A stretch of DNA of 64,000 nt from Bradyrhizobium sp. LHD-71 (GTDB taxonomy: Bacteria; Pseudomonadota; Alphaproteobacteria; Rhizobiales; Xanthobacteraceae). Under the pieces are notes generated by a model. The model saw nothing but the letters and a program-made list of their open reading frames with translations, was not told where the DNA came from and ran no database searches. Each line of letters begins with the position of its first letter. The stretch's first letter is position 1. This document shows positions 10,571 to 19,620 of the stretch, one piece after another. Both the position numbers and the translations under genes were made by a program. The stretch lies in NCBI RefSeq assembly GCF_031157255.1, contig NZ_JAVIFX010000011.1, positions 62,001 through 126,000 on the forward strand, given 5' to 3'.

Positions 10571-11989
10571 ATGCCGATCAACATCCTGATGCCTGCGCTG
10601 TCGCCCACGATGGAAAAGGGCAACCTTGCGAAATGGCTGAAGAAGGAAGGCGACGCGGTTAAATCCGGCGACGTCATCGCCGAGATCGAAACCGACAAGG
10701 CGACCATGGAGGTCGAGGCGGTCGACGACGGCACGATCGCCAAAATTCTCGTTCCGGAAGGCACTCAGGACGTTGCGGTCAACGACGTTATCGCCGTGCT
10801 CGCGAGCGAAGGTGAGGATGTGAAGGCCGCGGGAGCCGGTGCGGCGAAAGCGACGGCTGCCGGGGCCCCTTCACCCGAACCATCTCCCCAGGAGAGCGAG
10901 AAGGCGGTCAGCACCGCTCAGCCGACGCCGAGCGCAAAGCCAGCGGCCACACAGCAGGAGTCTCGTGCGAGCACGGACGCTCCTTCCGCGATCCCAAGCG
11001 CGCAGATGCCGAAGGCGCCGGCTGAGGGGCGCCAAGCCGTCAACGGACAAGACGGCGCCCGCGTCTTCTCCTCGCCGCTGGCGCGCCGCCTTGCGAAAGA
11101 AGCCGGCATCGAGATCGGCCGTATCAGCGGTACAGGCCCGCATGGCCGGGTGATTGCCCGCGACATCGAGAGCGCAAAGTCAGGCAAGGGCGTGAAGACG
11201 GCGCCGGCTGCGGCACCGACTGCGGCGGCGGGCGCGGCGCCTGCAGGGCCGAGCGAACAGCAGGTGCGCGCCATGTTCGCCGACGGTACATACGACGTCG
11301 TACCACACGACAACATGCGCAAGATCATCGCGCAGCGCTTGTCACAGTCGAAGCAGACGATTCCGCATTTTTACCTGACGATCGACTGCGACATCGGCAA
11401 GCTCAGTGCTGCACGCGAAGAGATCAACGCGGCCGCTCCGAAAGACAAGGATGGCAAGCCGGCTTACAAGCTGTCGGTCAACGATTTCGTCATCAAGGCG
11501 CTGGCGCTCGCTTTGCAGCGCGTGCCGGACGCCAACGTCACCTGGACCGACGGCGCCATGTTGAAGCACAAGGCCTCTGATGTCGGCGTCGCTGTGGCGA
11601 TTCCTGGCGGTTTGATCACGCCGGTGATCCGCAATGCGCATTCGAAACCGCTGTCGGTGATCTCGAACGAGATGAAGGATTTCGCCGCGCGCGCACGGGC
11701 GAGAAAGCTTAAGCCCGAGGAGTACCAGGGCGGCACCACAGCAGTGTCCAACCTTGGAATGTACGGCATCAAGGAATTCTCCGGCGTCATCAACCCGCCG
11801 CATGCGACGATCCTCGCCGTCGGCGCAGGTGAGCAACGCGCCGTCGTGCGTGGCGGCAAGATCGAGATCGGGACCATCATGAGTGCGACGCTTTCGTGCG
11901 ATCATCGTGCGGTCGACGGCGCCCTTGGGGCGGAGTTCTTGGCCGCGTTCAAAGTGCTGATCGAAAATCCTGTGATGATGGTGGTGTAG
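10571..11989 (+). CDS. pdhC: pyruvate dehydrogenase E2, dihydrolipoamide acetyltransferase
   Basis: The core of the pyruvate dehydrogenase complex; transfers acetyl groups from lipoamide to CoA. The 472 residues contain one lipoyl domain (1-80, Lys43 in [11 protein letters not shown]), a long Ala/Pro linker, a peripheral subunit-binding domain at about 159-197 (SSPLARRLAKEAG to GRVIARDI), a second linker, and the acyltransferase domain with the catalytic DHRAVDGA motif near the C-terminus. A single lipoyl domain on E2, with another on E1-beta, fits the alphaproteobacterial arrangement. It starts 15 bases after the VOC gene and lies 67 bases before lpd. Confidence 0.97.
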   Translation: MPINILMPALSPTMEKGNLAKWLKKEGDAVKSGDVIAEIETDKATMEVEAVDDGTIAKILVPEGTQDVAVNDVIAVLASEGEDVKAAGAGAAKATAAGAPSPEPSPQESEKAVSTAQPTPSAKPAATQQESRASTDAPSAIPSAQMPKAPAEGRQAVNGQDGARVFSSPLARRLAKEAGIEIGRISGTGPHGRVIARDIESAKSGKGVKTAPAAAPTAAAGAAPAGPSEQQVRAMFADGTYDVVPHDNMRKIIAQRLSQSKQTIPHFYLTIDCDIGKLSAAREEINAAAPKDKDGKPAYKLSVNDFVIKALALALQRVPDANVTWTDGAMLKHKASDVGVAVAIPGGLITPVIRNAHSKPLSVISNEMKDFAARARARKLKPEEYQGGTTAVSNLGMYGIKEFSGVINPPHATILAVGAGEQRAVVRGGKIEIGTIMSATLSCDHRAVDGALGAEFLAAFKVLIENPVMMVV

Positions 11990-12056
11990 CGATCGACGCC
12001 CCTGATGCGCATCGATATCCGCAAAGGAAAGTCGAAAGAGTACATGAGTGACTGAT

Positions 12057-13478
12057 ATGGCCGATACCTCTTTCGACGTTATCATCATCGGCTCCGGTCC
12101 AGGCGGCTATGTCGCGGCGATCCGCGCGGCGCAACTCGGCTTCAAGACCGCAATCATCGAGAACGCTTACCTCGGCGGCATTTGCCTGAACTGGGGCTGC
12201 ATTCCGACCAAGGCGCTGCTGCGCTCGGCCGAGATCTACCACTATTTTCAGCATGCCAAGGACTACGGGATCTCCGCCGACAACGTGTCGTTCGATCCGA
12301 AGGCGGTGGTGCAGCGTTCCCGAGCTGTCTCCAAGCGGCTGAACGACGGCGTTGGCTTTCTGATGCGCAAGAACAAGGTTGCGGTGATCTGGGGTGAAGC
12401 CGCGATCGATGCGCCCGGCAAGCTTACGGTCAAGGCCTCGAAGGTTGAGGCGCCGAAGGGCGCGCTTGGACCCGGCGCCTATCAGGCGAAGCACATCGTG
12501 CTTGCGACCGGCGCGCGGCCGCGCGTGCTGCCTGGCCTCGAGGGTGATGGCAAGCTGGTCTGGACCTATTTCGAGGCGATGGCGCCCGAACGGATTCCGA
12601 AGTCGCTGCTCGTGGTCGGCTCCGGGGCCATTGGAGTTGAATTCGCGTCGTTCTTCCGGACCATGGGCGCGGAGGTGACCGTCGTCGAGGTGCTGCAGCA
12701 GATCCTTCCGATCGAGGATGCCGAGGTTGCGACCTTTGCCCGCAAGAGCTTCGAAAAACAGGGCATCAAGATCCTGACGGGCGCCAAAGTGACGAAGCTC
12801 GACAAAAAGAGCGACAGCGTCGTTGCCACCATCGACGATGGTAAGGGCAAGACGCAGACGCTTGAGGTCGAGCGCGTGATTTCAGCGGTCGGCGTCGTCG
12901 GCAACGTTGAAGGTCTCGGGCTCGAGAAGCTTGGCGTCAAGGTCGAGCGCGGCGCTGTTGTCGTGGATGGTCAATGCCGGACCAACGTGCCCGGTATCTA
13001 CGCGATTGGCGACGTTGCCGGTCCACCTTTGCTGGCGCACAAAGCCGAGCACGAGGGTGTCATCTGCGTCGAGGCGATCAAAGGTCTGAATCCACATGCG
13101 ATGGACAGAAACCTCATTCCCGGCTGCACATACTGCCAGCCGCAGATTGCCTCTGTCGGATTGACCGAGGCAAAGGCGAAGGAGCAGGGCCGGGAAATCC
13201 GGGTCGGCAGGTTTCCGTTCGCCGGCAACGGCAAGGCAATTGCGCTCGGCGAGGACCAGGGCTTCGTCAAGGTGATCTTCGACAAGAAGACCGGACAGCT
13301 GCTGGGCGCCCACATGGTGGGTGCCGAGGTCACTGAGCTGATCCAGGGCTACGTCGTGGCCATGAACCTCGAAACCACGGAAGAAGAGCTGATCCATACG
13401 GTGTTCCCGCATCCGACTTTGTCGGAGATGATGAAGGAAGCCGTGCTCGATGCCTATGGGCGCGTGCTGAATTTCTGA
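12057..13478 (+). CDS. lpd: dihydrolipoamide dehydrogenase (E3)
   Basis: FAD enzyme that reoxidises dihydrolipoamide with NAD+. The 473-residue protein shows the FAD Rossmann motif GSGPGG, the redox-active disulfide GGICLNWGCIP (Cys43/Cys48), the NAD motif VVGSGAIGVEFASF, and the C-terminal dimer-interface FPHPTLSE with the catalytic His and Glu. Start ATG 12057 matches the usual MADTSFDV beginning; a GTG at 12048 has a better placed AAAGAG site, so the start is uncertain by three codons. A four-codon frame, ATG-AGT-GAC-TGA at 12044-12055, overlaps the GTG start. Last gene of the pdh cluster. Confidence 0.97.
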   Translation: MADTSFDVIIIGSGPGGYVAAIRAAQLGFKTAIIENAYLGGICLNWGCIPTKALLRSAEIYHYFQHAKDYGISADNVSFDPKAVVQRSRAVSKRLNDGVGFLMRKNKVAVIWGEAAIDAPGKLTVKASKVEAPKGALGPGAYQAKHIVLATGARPRVLPGLEGDGKLVWTYFEAMAPERIPKSLLVVGSGAIGVEFASFFRTMGAEVTVVEVLQQILPIEDAEVATFARKSFEKQGIKILTGAKVTKLDKKSDSVVATIDDGKGKTQTLEVERVISAVGVVGNVEGLGLEKLGVKVERGAVVVDGQCRTNVPGIYAIGDVAGPPLLAHKAEHEGVICVEAIKGLNPHAMDRNLIPGCTYCQPQIASVGLTEAKAKEQGREIRVGRFPFAGNGKAIALGEDQGFVKVIFDKKTGQLLGAHMVGAEVTELIQGYVVAMNLETTEEELIHTVFPHPTLSEMMKEAVLDAYGRVLNF

Positions 13479-13595
13479 ACGCAACCAGTCCCTCGTAAGC
13501 CTCGCGCGAAAAGTCGCGCCGCTTGTGCTGTGCGTCTCGATGATGACACAGCCGGCTGACTATCGTCGCGCCGCAACCAACAGGATACTGGATCG

Positions 13596-14195
13596 ATGAA
13601 AGCCGAAGACGCCGCCGAAATGATGGATCAGGAGAAGCAGAACGATCGCTTCAAGCAGCGCGCCGCGGTTGGCATCGCCATTCTTGCAATGCTGCTGGCA
13701 ATCACCGGCCTCGGCGGAGCCAACGCCGGCAAGGAAGCCACCAACAACAACGTTCATGCCGCCAATTTCTATGCCTTCTATCAGGCCAAGAACATTCGTC
13801 AGACCAATTTCAATCTCGCCGCGGACGCCATCGAACTCGGGCTTCTGCAGGACGCGAGCTTGAACGGGGAGGCGAAGGCGGCGCTGACGTCGAAGGCGGA
13901 GGCCTATCGCAAGACATCTGCGCGCTACGAATCCGAGCCTGAGACAAACGAAGGCAAGAAGGAGCTGCTGGCGCGGGCAAAGGACTACGAAACGAAGCGC
14001 GATCATGCGCTGAAGCAGGATCCTTACTTCGACTATGCTGAGGCACTGCTGCAGATCGCGATCGTGCTGATCTCGGTTTCGATCGTCGCGACGCTGCCCT
14101 GGCTTGCAGTCCTTGGTGGGGTAGTGGGCGCGCTCGGCGCGCTATTGATGATCAATGGTTATATACTTGCGGTTGAAATACCCTTTCTGGCGTAG
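13596..14195 (+). CDS. DUF4337 membrane protein
   Basis: A 199-residue protein with a hydrophobic helix at about residues 22-42, a hydrophilic helical middle section (about 45-145) rich in Ala, Lys and Glu, and two hydrophobic helices at the C-terminus (about 148-190). The pattern and phrases such as NFYAFYQAKNIRQT match the DUF4337 family, whose function is unknown. It lies 117 bases after lpd and 85 bases before another small membrane protein; both could be envelope or stress related, but nothing in the sequence proves it. The central segment probably forms a soluble helical domain. Confidence 0.8.
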   Translation: MKAEDAAEMMDQEKQNDRFKQRAAVGIAILAMLLAITGLGGANAGKEATNNNVHAANFYAFYQAKNIRQTNFNLAADAIELGLLQDASLNGEAKAALTSKAEAYRKTSARYESEPETNEGKKELLARAKDYETKRDHALKQDPYFDYAEALLQIAIVLISVSIVATLPWLAVLGGVVGALGALLMINGYILAVEIPFLA

Positions 14196-14280
14196 TCTGT
14201 TTTGCAGCGCAGCAAGAGTGCGGGCGGCGAAGGACTCGTTAAGTTAGGTTAATGCGCGCCGACGAAGGAGAGGAACGGCA

Positions 14281-14556
14281 ATGAACGAGGCACAGTCCTT
14301 TTTCGCCCAGCCGGGCGTCGGGTTCTTCACCTTGATCCTGATCGGTGCAATTGCGGGCTGGATCGCCGAGCGCGTCACTCAATCCAACCACGGGATCTTC
14401 ACCAATATCCTGATCGGTGTGGCTGGTGCCTTCGTCGGCGCTAAGCTCGCCGAAGTTGCCGAGGTGCCGGTGTTCGGCTTTGTCCGGACACTGATTTCCG
14501 CCTCGATCGGCGCGATCATCATCCTCGCCGCGTGGCGGATGCTGGCAAGGCGGTAG
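14281..14556 (+). CDS. GlsB/YeaQ/YmgE family small membrane protein
   Basis: A 91-residue protein with three glycine-rich transmembrane helices and the family pattern GAIAGWIAERV .. GIFTNILIGVAGAFVGAKLAE. This transglycosylase-associated (YeaQ/YmgE) family is linked in other bacteria to acid or general stress responses; no enzyme activity is established. It has a good AGGAGAGG ribosome site at 14265-14275. A TTAA-N6-TTAA sequence (14239-14252) upstream resembles a CtrA site but has the wrong spacing. The 250 bases after it, up to ilvD, hold no gene that I can support. Confidence 0.85.
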   Translation: MNEAQSFFAQPGVGFFTLILIGAIAGWIAERVTQSNHGIFTNILIGVAGAFVGAKLAEVAEVPVFGFVRTLISASIGAIIILAAWRMLARR

Positions 14557-14807
14557 AGATCCGGCGATGCCGATGAAGAATGCTGCGGTGCGTTAGCGGA
14601 CCGTTGCGTGGTGCCCACAGATGTTGCGACGTTACCACAGTTCCTGAACATTTGATTGCGGACGCCGGGAGCTCTTGCCCGCGCCGCGATTTAGCCACAC
14701 GCCTCACTGATCTCGTAAAGCGCAAGCCAACGCTGCGGCACGACAGTCCGATTGACCGTTCGCCAAGTTGGGGCGTTTAGTGTGGTTGGTTGGAAATTCG
14801 GGTCGCT

Positions 14808-16532
14808 ATGGACGCCAAGACCAACATCAAATCCAGGTTGCCCAGCCGGCACGTGACGGAGGGGCCTGAGCGAGCGCCCCATCGGTCCTACTACTACGCC
14901 ATGGGCCTGACGACGGCCCAGATTCACCAGCCGTTCGTTGGTGTCGCGTCTTGCTGGAACGAGGCGGCGCCCTGCAATATCGCTCTGATGCGCCAGGCGC
15001 AGGCCGCGAAGAAGGGCGTCGCGGCAGCCGGCGGCACGCCGCGCGAGTTCTGCACCATCACTGTGACCGACGGGATCGCCATGGGCCATGACGGCATGCG
15101 CTCGTCGCTGCCGTCGCGCGAGGCGATTGCGGACACGGTCGAACTGACCATTCGTGGTCATGCCTATGACGCGCTGATCGGGCTCGCCGGTTGCGACAAG
15201 TCGCTGCCGGGTATGATGATGGCGATGGTTCGTCTCAATGTCCCTTCCGTCTTCATCTATGGCGGCTCGATTCTGCCCGGCAATTTCCGCGGCCAGCAGG
15301 TGACCGTCCAGGACATGTTCGAGGCGGTCGGCAAGCACTCGGTCGGCGAGATGTCGGACGCTGATCTCGACGAGATTGAGCGTGTCGCCTGTCCTTCAGC
15401 CGGCGCGTGCGGTGCACAGTTCACGGCCAACACCATGGCGACAGTCTCGGAGGCCATTGGCCTGGCCCTGCCGTACTCGGCCGGTGCCCCCGCACCGTAT
15501 GAGATCCGCGACGCCTTCTGCATGGCGGCGGGCGAAAAGATCATGGAATTGATCGAGCTGAATATTCGCCCGCGCGATATCGTTACTCGCAAGGCTTTGG
15601 AGAACGCTGCGGCCGTCGTCGCCGCTTCAGGTGGTTCGACAAATGCTGCACTGCATTTGCCTGCAATTGCTCATGAATGTGGGATCAAATTCGATCTATT
15701 TGACGTCGCCGAAATCTTCAAAAAGACACCATATATCGCGGATTTGAAGCCGGGCGGCCGTTATGTCGCCAAAGACATGTTCGAAGCTGGCGGAATACCA
15801 ATTCTCATGAAAACCCTGCTTGATCAGGGTTATCTGCACGGCGATTGCATGACCGTTACTGGCCGCACCATTGCTGAGAATATGGCCAGTGTAAAATGGA
15901 ACCCCCATCAGGATGTCGTGCGTCCCGCCGACAAGCCGATCACGGCCACGGGCGGCGTCGTCGGATTGAAGGGCAACCTCGCTCCGGAAGGAGCGATCGT
16001 TAAGGTTGCCGGCATGAGTAACTTGAAATTTTCGGGCCCTGCGCGTTGTTTCGACCGGGAGGAAGACGCTTTCGAGGCCGTGAAGACGAAGAGTTACAAG
16101 GAAGGCGAAGTCATCGTCATTCGCTATGAGGGGCCGAAGGGTGGCCCCGGCATGCGGGAGATGCTGTCGACCACTGCAGCGCTGACTGGCCAGGGAATGG
16201 GTGGCAAGGTGGCGTTGATCACGGATGGCCGCTTTTCGGGCGCGACGCGCGGCTTCTGTGTCGGCCATGTCGGGCCGGAAGCGGCGGTTGGCGGGCCGAT
16301 TGCGCTCATTCGCGATGGTGACATCGTCGAAATCGACGCAGTTGACGGCAAGCTGAATGTCAGGTTGTCGGACGCCGAACTGGCCGAGCGTCGAAAGGGT
16401 TGGAAGTCGCGCGCCGAACGGTTCGGGTCCGGCGTTTTGTGGAAATACGCCCAGCAGGTTGGGCCCGCGGTGAATGGCGCGGTCACCCACCCCGGCGGGG
16501 GCGCCGAGAAGCAGTGCTATGCGGATATCTAG
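14808..16532 (+). CDS. ilvD: dihydroxy-acid dehydratase
   Basis: Dehydrates 2,3-dihydroxy acids to 2-keto acids in valine, isoleucine and pantothenate synthesis; an iron-sulfur enzyme. The 574-residue product has the IlvD signature cysteines in [12 protein letters not shown] and [16 protein letters not shown], and the C-terminal [21 protein letters not shown] block. ATG 14808 ([21 protein letters not shown]) is preferred over an upstream TTG at 14790. Its last 14 bases overlap the exoR-like gene. A stretch at about 15630-15900 is visibly richer in A and T (for example GGGATCAAATTCGATCTATT) than the rest of the gene, though the protein stays intact. Confidence 0.97.
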   Translation: MDAKTNIKSRLPSRHVTEGPERAPHRSYYYAMGLTTAQIHQPFVGVASCWNEAAPCNIALMRQAQAAKKGVAAAGGTPREFCTITVTDGIAMGHDGMRSSLPSREAIADTVELTIRGHAYDALIGLAGCDKSLPGMMMAMVRLNVPSVFIYGGSILPGNFRGQQVTVQDMFEAVGKHSVGEMSDADLDEIERVACPSAGACGAQFTANTMATVSEAIGLALPYSAGAPAPYEIRDAFCMAAGEKIMELIELNIRPRDIVTRKALENAAAVVAASGGSTNAALHLPAIAHECGIKFDLFDVAEIFKKTPYIADLKPGGRYVAKDMFEAGGIPILMKTLLDQGYLHGDCMTVTGRTIAENMASVKWNPHQDVVRPADKPITATGGVVGLKGNLAPEGAIVKVAGMSNLKFSGPARCFDREEDAFEAVKTKSYKEGEVIVIRYEGPKGGPGMREMLSTTAALTGQGMGGKVALITDGRFSGATRGFCVGHVGPEAAVGGPIALIRDGDIVEIDAVDGKLNVRLSDAELAERRKGWKSRAERFGSGVLWKYAQQVGPAVNGAVTHPGGGAEKQCYADI

Positions 16533-17385
16533 GCATATCGCATCGTCGGTGATGGCGGGCGCGGCTTTGGCCGCCAGCTCGGCGCTCGCCTTCGAGGGCA
16601 CGACCCCCGGCGGGCGTCCCGCGGCTGCCTTGTCCGCGCCGGCCGCCGGCCTCGCTGGATCAAACGCGGCCATCCCCGTTCCGCCGATGTCCGTTGCCGC
16701 CGGCGCATCTGCTGGTGCGGTCGGTAAGAATGCGGCGCCTCCGGCAAACTCGCTCTCCGCGTTGCAATATGCCGCCGAGGGCGGCCATCCGATCGCTCAG
16801 TGGCGGCTCGGACGGATGTACGCCAGCGGCGATGGCGTCGATCGCGACGATCTCCGCGCGTTCGACTATTTCAGCCGCATCGCCAACCAGCATGCGGAGG
16901 ACAGCCCGTCGGCACCGCAGGCACAGATCGTGGCGAACGCGTTCGTTGCCCTCGGCCGCTACTATCGCGACGGAATTCCAAACACGCGCGTTAAGTCGGA
17001 CCGCGAACGCGCGCGAGAAATGTTCCACTACGCTGCGACGTATTTCGGCAATGCCGATGCGCAGTACAACCTGGCGCGGATGTATCTCGACGGTGTCGGC
17101 TCGCCGCGCGATCCGATCTACGCGGCGCGCTGGCTGTCGCAGGCAGCTCAGAAAGGCCAGTACCAGGCCCAAGCCCTGCTTGGACAGATGCTGTTCAACG
17201 GCGACGTGCTGCAGCGCCAGGCGGCCCGTGGCCTGATGTGGCTGACCCTCGCGCGCGAGAATGCCGGCCCCGACGAGCTCTGGATCAACGAGGTTTACAC
17301 CAGCGCGCTGAAGCGGGCGACCGAGGATGACCGCGCCATGGCCGGACGGTTGCTGGAGCGCTGGGTGCAGGGGCGGCGCGACTGA
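16519..17385 (+). CDS. exoR: ExoR-like periplasmic Sel1-repeat regulator
   Basis: A 288-residue exported protein: an N-terminal signal segment ([20 protein letters not shown] .. ALAF), an Ala/Pro linker to about residue 80, then Sel1/TPR-like repeats ([71 protein letters not shown]). The segment [18 protein letters not shown] matches the rhizobial ExoR sequence around its GIPNTPVKTD region very closely. In Sinorhizobium ExoR is a periplasmic inhibitor of the ExoS sensor kinase (ExoS-ChvI system) that controls exopolysaccharide and motility. Start 16519 overlaps the end of ilvD by 14 bases, giving likely translational coupling to an amino-acid gene. The exoS/chvI genes are not in the window. 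Confidence 0.82.
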   Translation: MRISRHIASSVMAGAALAASSALAFEGTTPGGRPAAALSAPAAGLAGSNAAIPVPPMSVAAGASAGAVGKNAAPPANSLSALQYAAEGGHPIAQWRLGRMYASGDGVDRDDLRAFDYFSRIANQHAEDSPSAPQAQIVANAFVALGRYYRDGIPNTRVKSDRERAREMFHYAATYFGNADAQYNLARMYLDGVGSPRDPIYAARWLSQAAQKGQYQAQALLGQMLFNGDVLQRQAARGLMWLTLARENAGPDELWINEVYTSALKRATEDDRAMAGRLLERWVQGRRD

Positions 17386-17428
17386 CGCCGTAGGCCGCTG
17401 CTTTAAAGCCCGCCCGGCGATTTCGTTT

Positions 17429-18223
17429 TTAACCTTTGGTCTCGAAATCCAGGTCAACCCAGACGGGGACATGGTCTGACGGCTTTTCCCAGGCCCGGAC
17501 CTGCTTGTCGATTCCGGCCGTCACCAGCCGATCGGAGGCCTGCGGCGACAGCAGCATGTGGTCGATGCGGATGCCGTTGTTCTTCTGCCAGGCGCCGGCC
17601 TGATAGTCCCAGAACGTGTAGCGTTTAGGCTCATCGGTGACGGCGCGGAGAGCATCCGTCAGGCCGAGATTCGTCAGCGCGCGAAAGCTTTGACGCGTCT
17701 GCGGAAGGAACAGCGCATCGTTTACCCATGCGGCAGGATTATGCACGTCCTCAGGCGCGGGAATGACGTTGAAATCGCCGGCGAGGATGAACGGCTCCTC
17801 GGTCTTCAGCCGTTCGACAGAATAGTCCGCAAGTCGCTTCATCCATTTCAGCTTGTACGAATATTTTTCAGTCTCGGGCGGGTTGCCGTTCGGCAAATAC
17901 AGGCAGGCTATTCTGAGCACGCCACGCTTCAGCGAGACGATGCCTTCAAGAAATCGCGCCTGCACATCTTCCTCGTCGCCTTCCAGCCGCGGCCGCGTTT
18001 CGTCGAACGGCAGGCGTGAGAGCAGGGCGACGCCGTTGAAGGTCTTCTGGCCGTGCGTCACGACGTTGTAGCCGAGCGCTTCGATCGGCTCGCGCGGAAA
18101 CGCCTCGTCGGTGCACTTGATCTCCTGCAGGCAGGCGACGTCGGGCGCCGTTTCCTTCAGCCAAGAAATCACGTGATCCACACGCTGGCGTATCGAGTTC
18201 ACATTCCAGGTGGCAATGCGCAT
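17429..18223 (-). CDS. xthA: exodeoxyribonuclease III
   Basis: An AP endonuclease/3'-5' exonuclease in base-excision repair. The 264-residue protein has the EEP-fold motifs ATWNVNSIR with Asn7, CLQEIK (Glu34), GDFNV (Asp150, Asn152), RIDHMLLS and the C-terminal SDHVPVW. The length is normal for XthA. It lies opposite the exoR-like gene with 43 bases between stops, and is divergent from the efflux pair. The 250-base upstream gap to the efflux adaptor holds no gene that I can support. Confidence 0.96.
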   Translation of the reverse strand: MRIATWNVNSIRQRVDHVISWLKETAPDVACLQEIKCTDEAFPREPIEALGYNVVTHGQKTFNGVALLSRLPFDETRPRLEGDEEDVQARFLEGIVSLKRGVLRIACLYLPNGNPPETEKYSYKLKWMKRLADYSVERLKTEEPFILAGDFNVIPAPEDVHNPAAWVNDALFLPQTRQSFRALTNLGLTDALRAVTDEPKRYTFWDYQAGAWQKNNGIRIDHMLLSPQASDRLVTAGIDKQVRAWEKPSDHVPVWVDLDFETKG

Positions 18224-18473
18224 CTTTGCAACCTATTTCGTTGGCGTCTTGCGGAAAGACCCATGGTTAACTTTTCTTCACTTGGTTGTGCAGTTTTCGA
18301 CTGGCATGAGAGTGGTCGATTCCAGCTGTCGTTACTGCGCCGCCCGCCCAGGTGTGATAATTGCTTCTGGAATATCATGCCAAGAGCCCGGGTTTAACGG
18401 GTCTGGGGGGAACTTAAGTTTTTTGGGGGCAGACTGCGGAGCGGCGCGAGTTCGCGCTGGCGAATACGAGATC

Positions 18474-19616
18474 ATGAAAACGCGCAGTTCGATTATCGTC
18501 TTTTGCCTCGTGGCGGCAGCCGGCGCCGCAGCTTACGCAACGCGTTCGACCTGGATGGCTCCGACTGGTGCGAGCAAGGCGCAGGCCCAGGGGCAAGCCA
18601 AGGGGCGCGCGATCGCCGTGCAGGTCGCCGATGTCGTGCGCAAGAAGGTTCCGGTCGAGGTCGATGCCATCGGCACGGTTTCGCCGATTGCGAGCGTGGC
18701 GCTGAAGGCGCGGGTCGAGACCACCATCCTGAAAGTGCATTTCGAGGACGGCGCGCGCGTGAAGGAAGGCGATGTTCTGTTTACGCTCGATGCGCGCCAG
18801 ATCGACGCGCAAATCGCCCAGGCAGAGGCAACGCTCGCGCGGGATCGTTCGCAACTTGCCGGCGCGGAGCGGGACCTCAGGCGGTACAGCGAGCTGATCG
18901 TCAAGGGCGCGACCCCGCAGATCAATGTCGACAATGCGCAGACGCAGAGGGACATTCTGCGCGGCACCGTGCGAGCCAATGAATCCGTTCTGGACAATCT
19001 GAAGGTCCAGAAGACCTACACGGTGATCCATGCGCCGATCTCGGGCCGCATCAGTGCCGCCAACGTCAAGGTCGGCAACTTCGTGCGTCCAGCCGACACC
19101 ACGCCGCTCGCCATTATCAATCAGATTGCGCCGATCTACGTCACGTTCGGTGTCCCGCAACGCGTGCTGCCCGATCTGCGCGATGCGCTTAAGAGTGGCG
19201 TCGCCAGCGTCGTTGCGTCGATGCCGGGAAGCAGCCGGCAGGAGACCGGCAAGGTCGCGATGATCGAGAACACCGTCGACACGGCGACCGGAATGGTGAC
19301 CGCGCGCGCGGTCATGGACAACAAGAGTGAAACGCTGTGGCCAGGCACGCTGGTGACGACCAAGCTCAGCGTGCGCAGCGAGAACGCGATCGTCATACCG
19401 TCGGTCGCTGTGCAGCGAAGCCAGACCGGAAACTTCGTGTTCACGGTCAAGGATGGGAAGGCCACCGTGCAGCCAGTGAGCGTTGCGCGCACGTTCGAAG
19501 GGCTCTCGGTGATCGAAAAGGGCCTCTCAGGCGGTGAAACCGTCGTAACCGACGGTCAGATGATGTTGTCGAACGGTACTGCGGTGGATATCCGCGAACG
19601 CAGGGCGGGAGCCTGA
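18474..19616 (+). CDS. RND efflux periplasmic adaptor subunit (HlyD/AcrA family)
   Basis: A membrane fusion protein of about 380 residues linking an RND pump to an outer-membrane channel. A short N-terminal hydrophobic segment (SIIVFCLVAAAGAAAYAT) anchors or exports it; then come the lipoyl-like halves (VALKARVETTI .. VHFEDGARVKEGDVLFTLD, and VIHAPISGRISAANVKVGNFV), a helical hairpin and C-terminal beta-barrel domains. ATG 18474 starts at the signal; the open frame to 18210 is not conserved sequence and overlaps xthA. The permease follows after 4 bases. The MdtA-like type is the closest class; the substrate is unknown. No TetR- or MarR-type regulator gene and no outer-membrane channel gene lies nearby. 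Confidence 0.92.
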   Translation: MKTRSSIIVFCLVAAAGAAAYATRSTWMAPTGASKAQAQGQAKGRAIAVQVADVVRKKVPVEVDAIGTVSPIASVALKARVETTILKVHFEDGARVKEGDVLFTLDARQIDAQIAQAEATLARDRSQLAGAERDLRRYSELIVKGATPQINVDNAQTQRDILRGTVRANESVLDNLKVQKTYTVIHAPISGRISAANVKVGNFVRPADTTPLAIINQIAPIYVTFGVPQRVLPDLRDALKSGVASVVASMPGSSRQETGKVAMIENTVDTATGMVTARAVMDNKSETLWPGTLVTTKLSVRSENAIVIPSVAVQRSQTGNFVFTVKDGKATVQPVSVARTFEGLSVIEKGLSGGETVVTDGQMMLSNGTAVDIRERRAGA

Positions 19617-19620
19617 CGTC

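Noticed and set aside
14239..14252. TTAA-N6-TTAA upstream of the YeaQ-like gene as a CtrA site
   Set aside because: The spacer is six, not seven bases.
14557..14807. A leader peptide or attenuator upstream of ilvD
   Set aside because: No run of Ile/Val/Leu codons and no clear competing hairpins with a T-run were seen.
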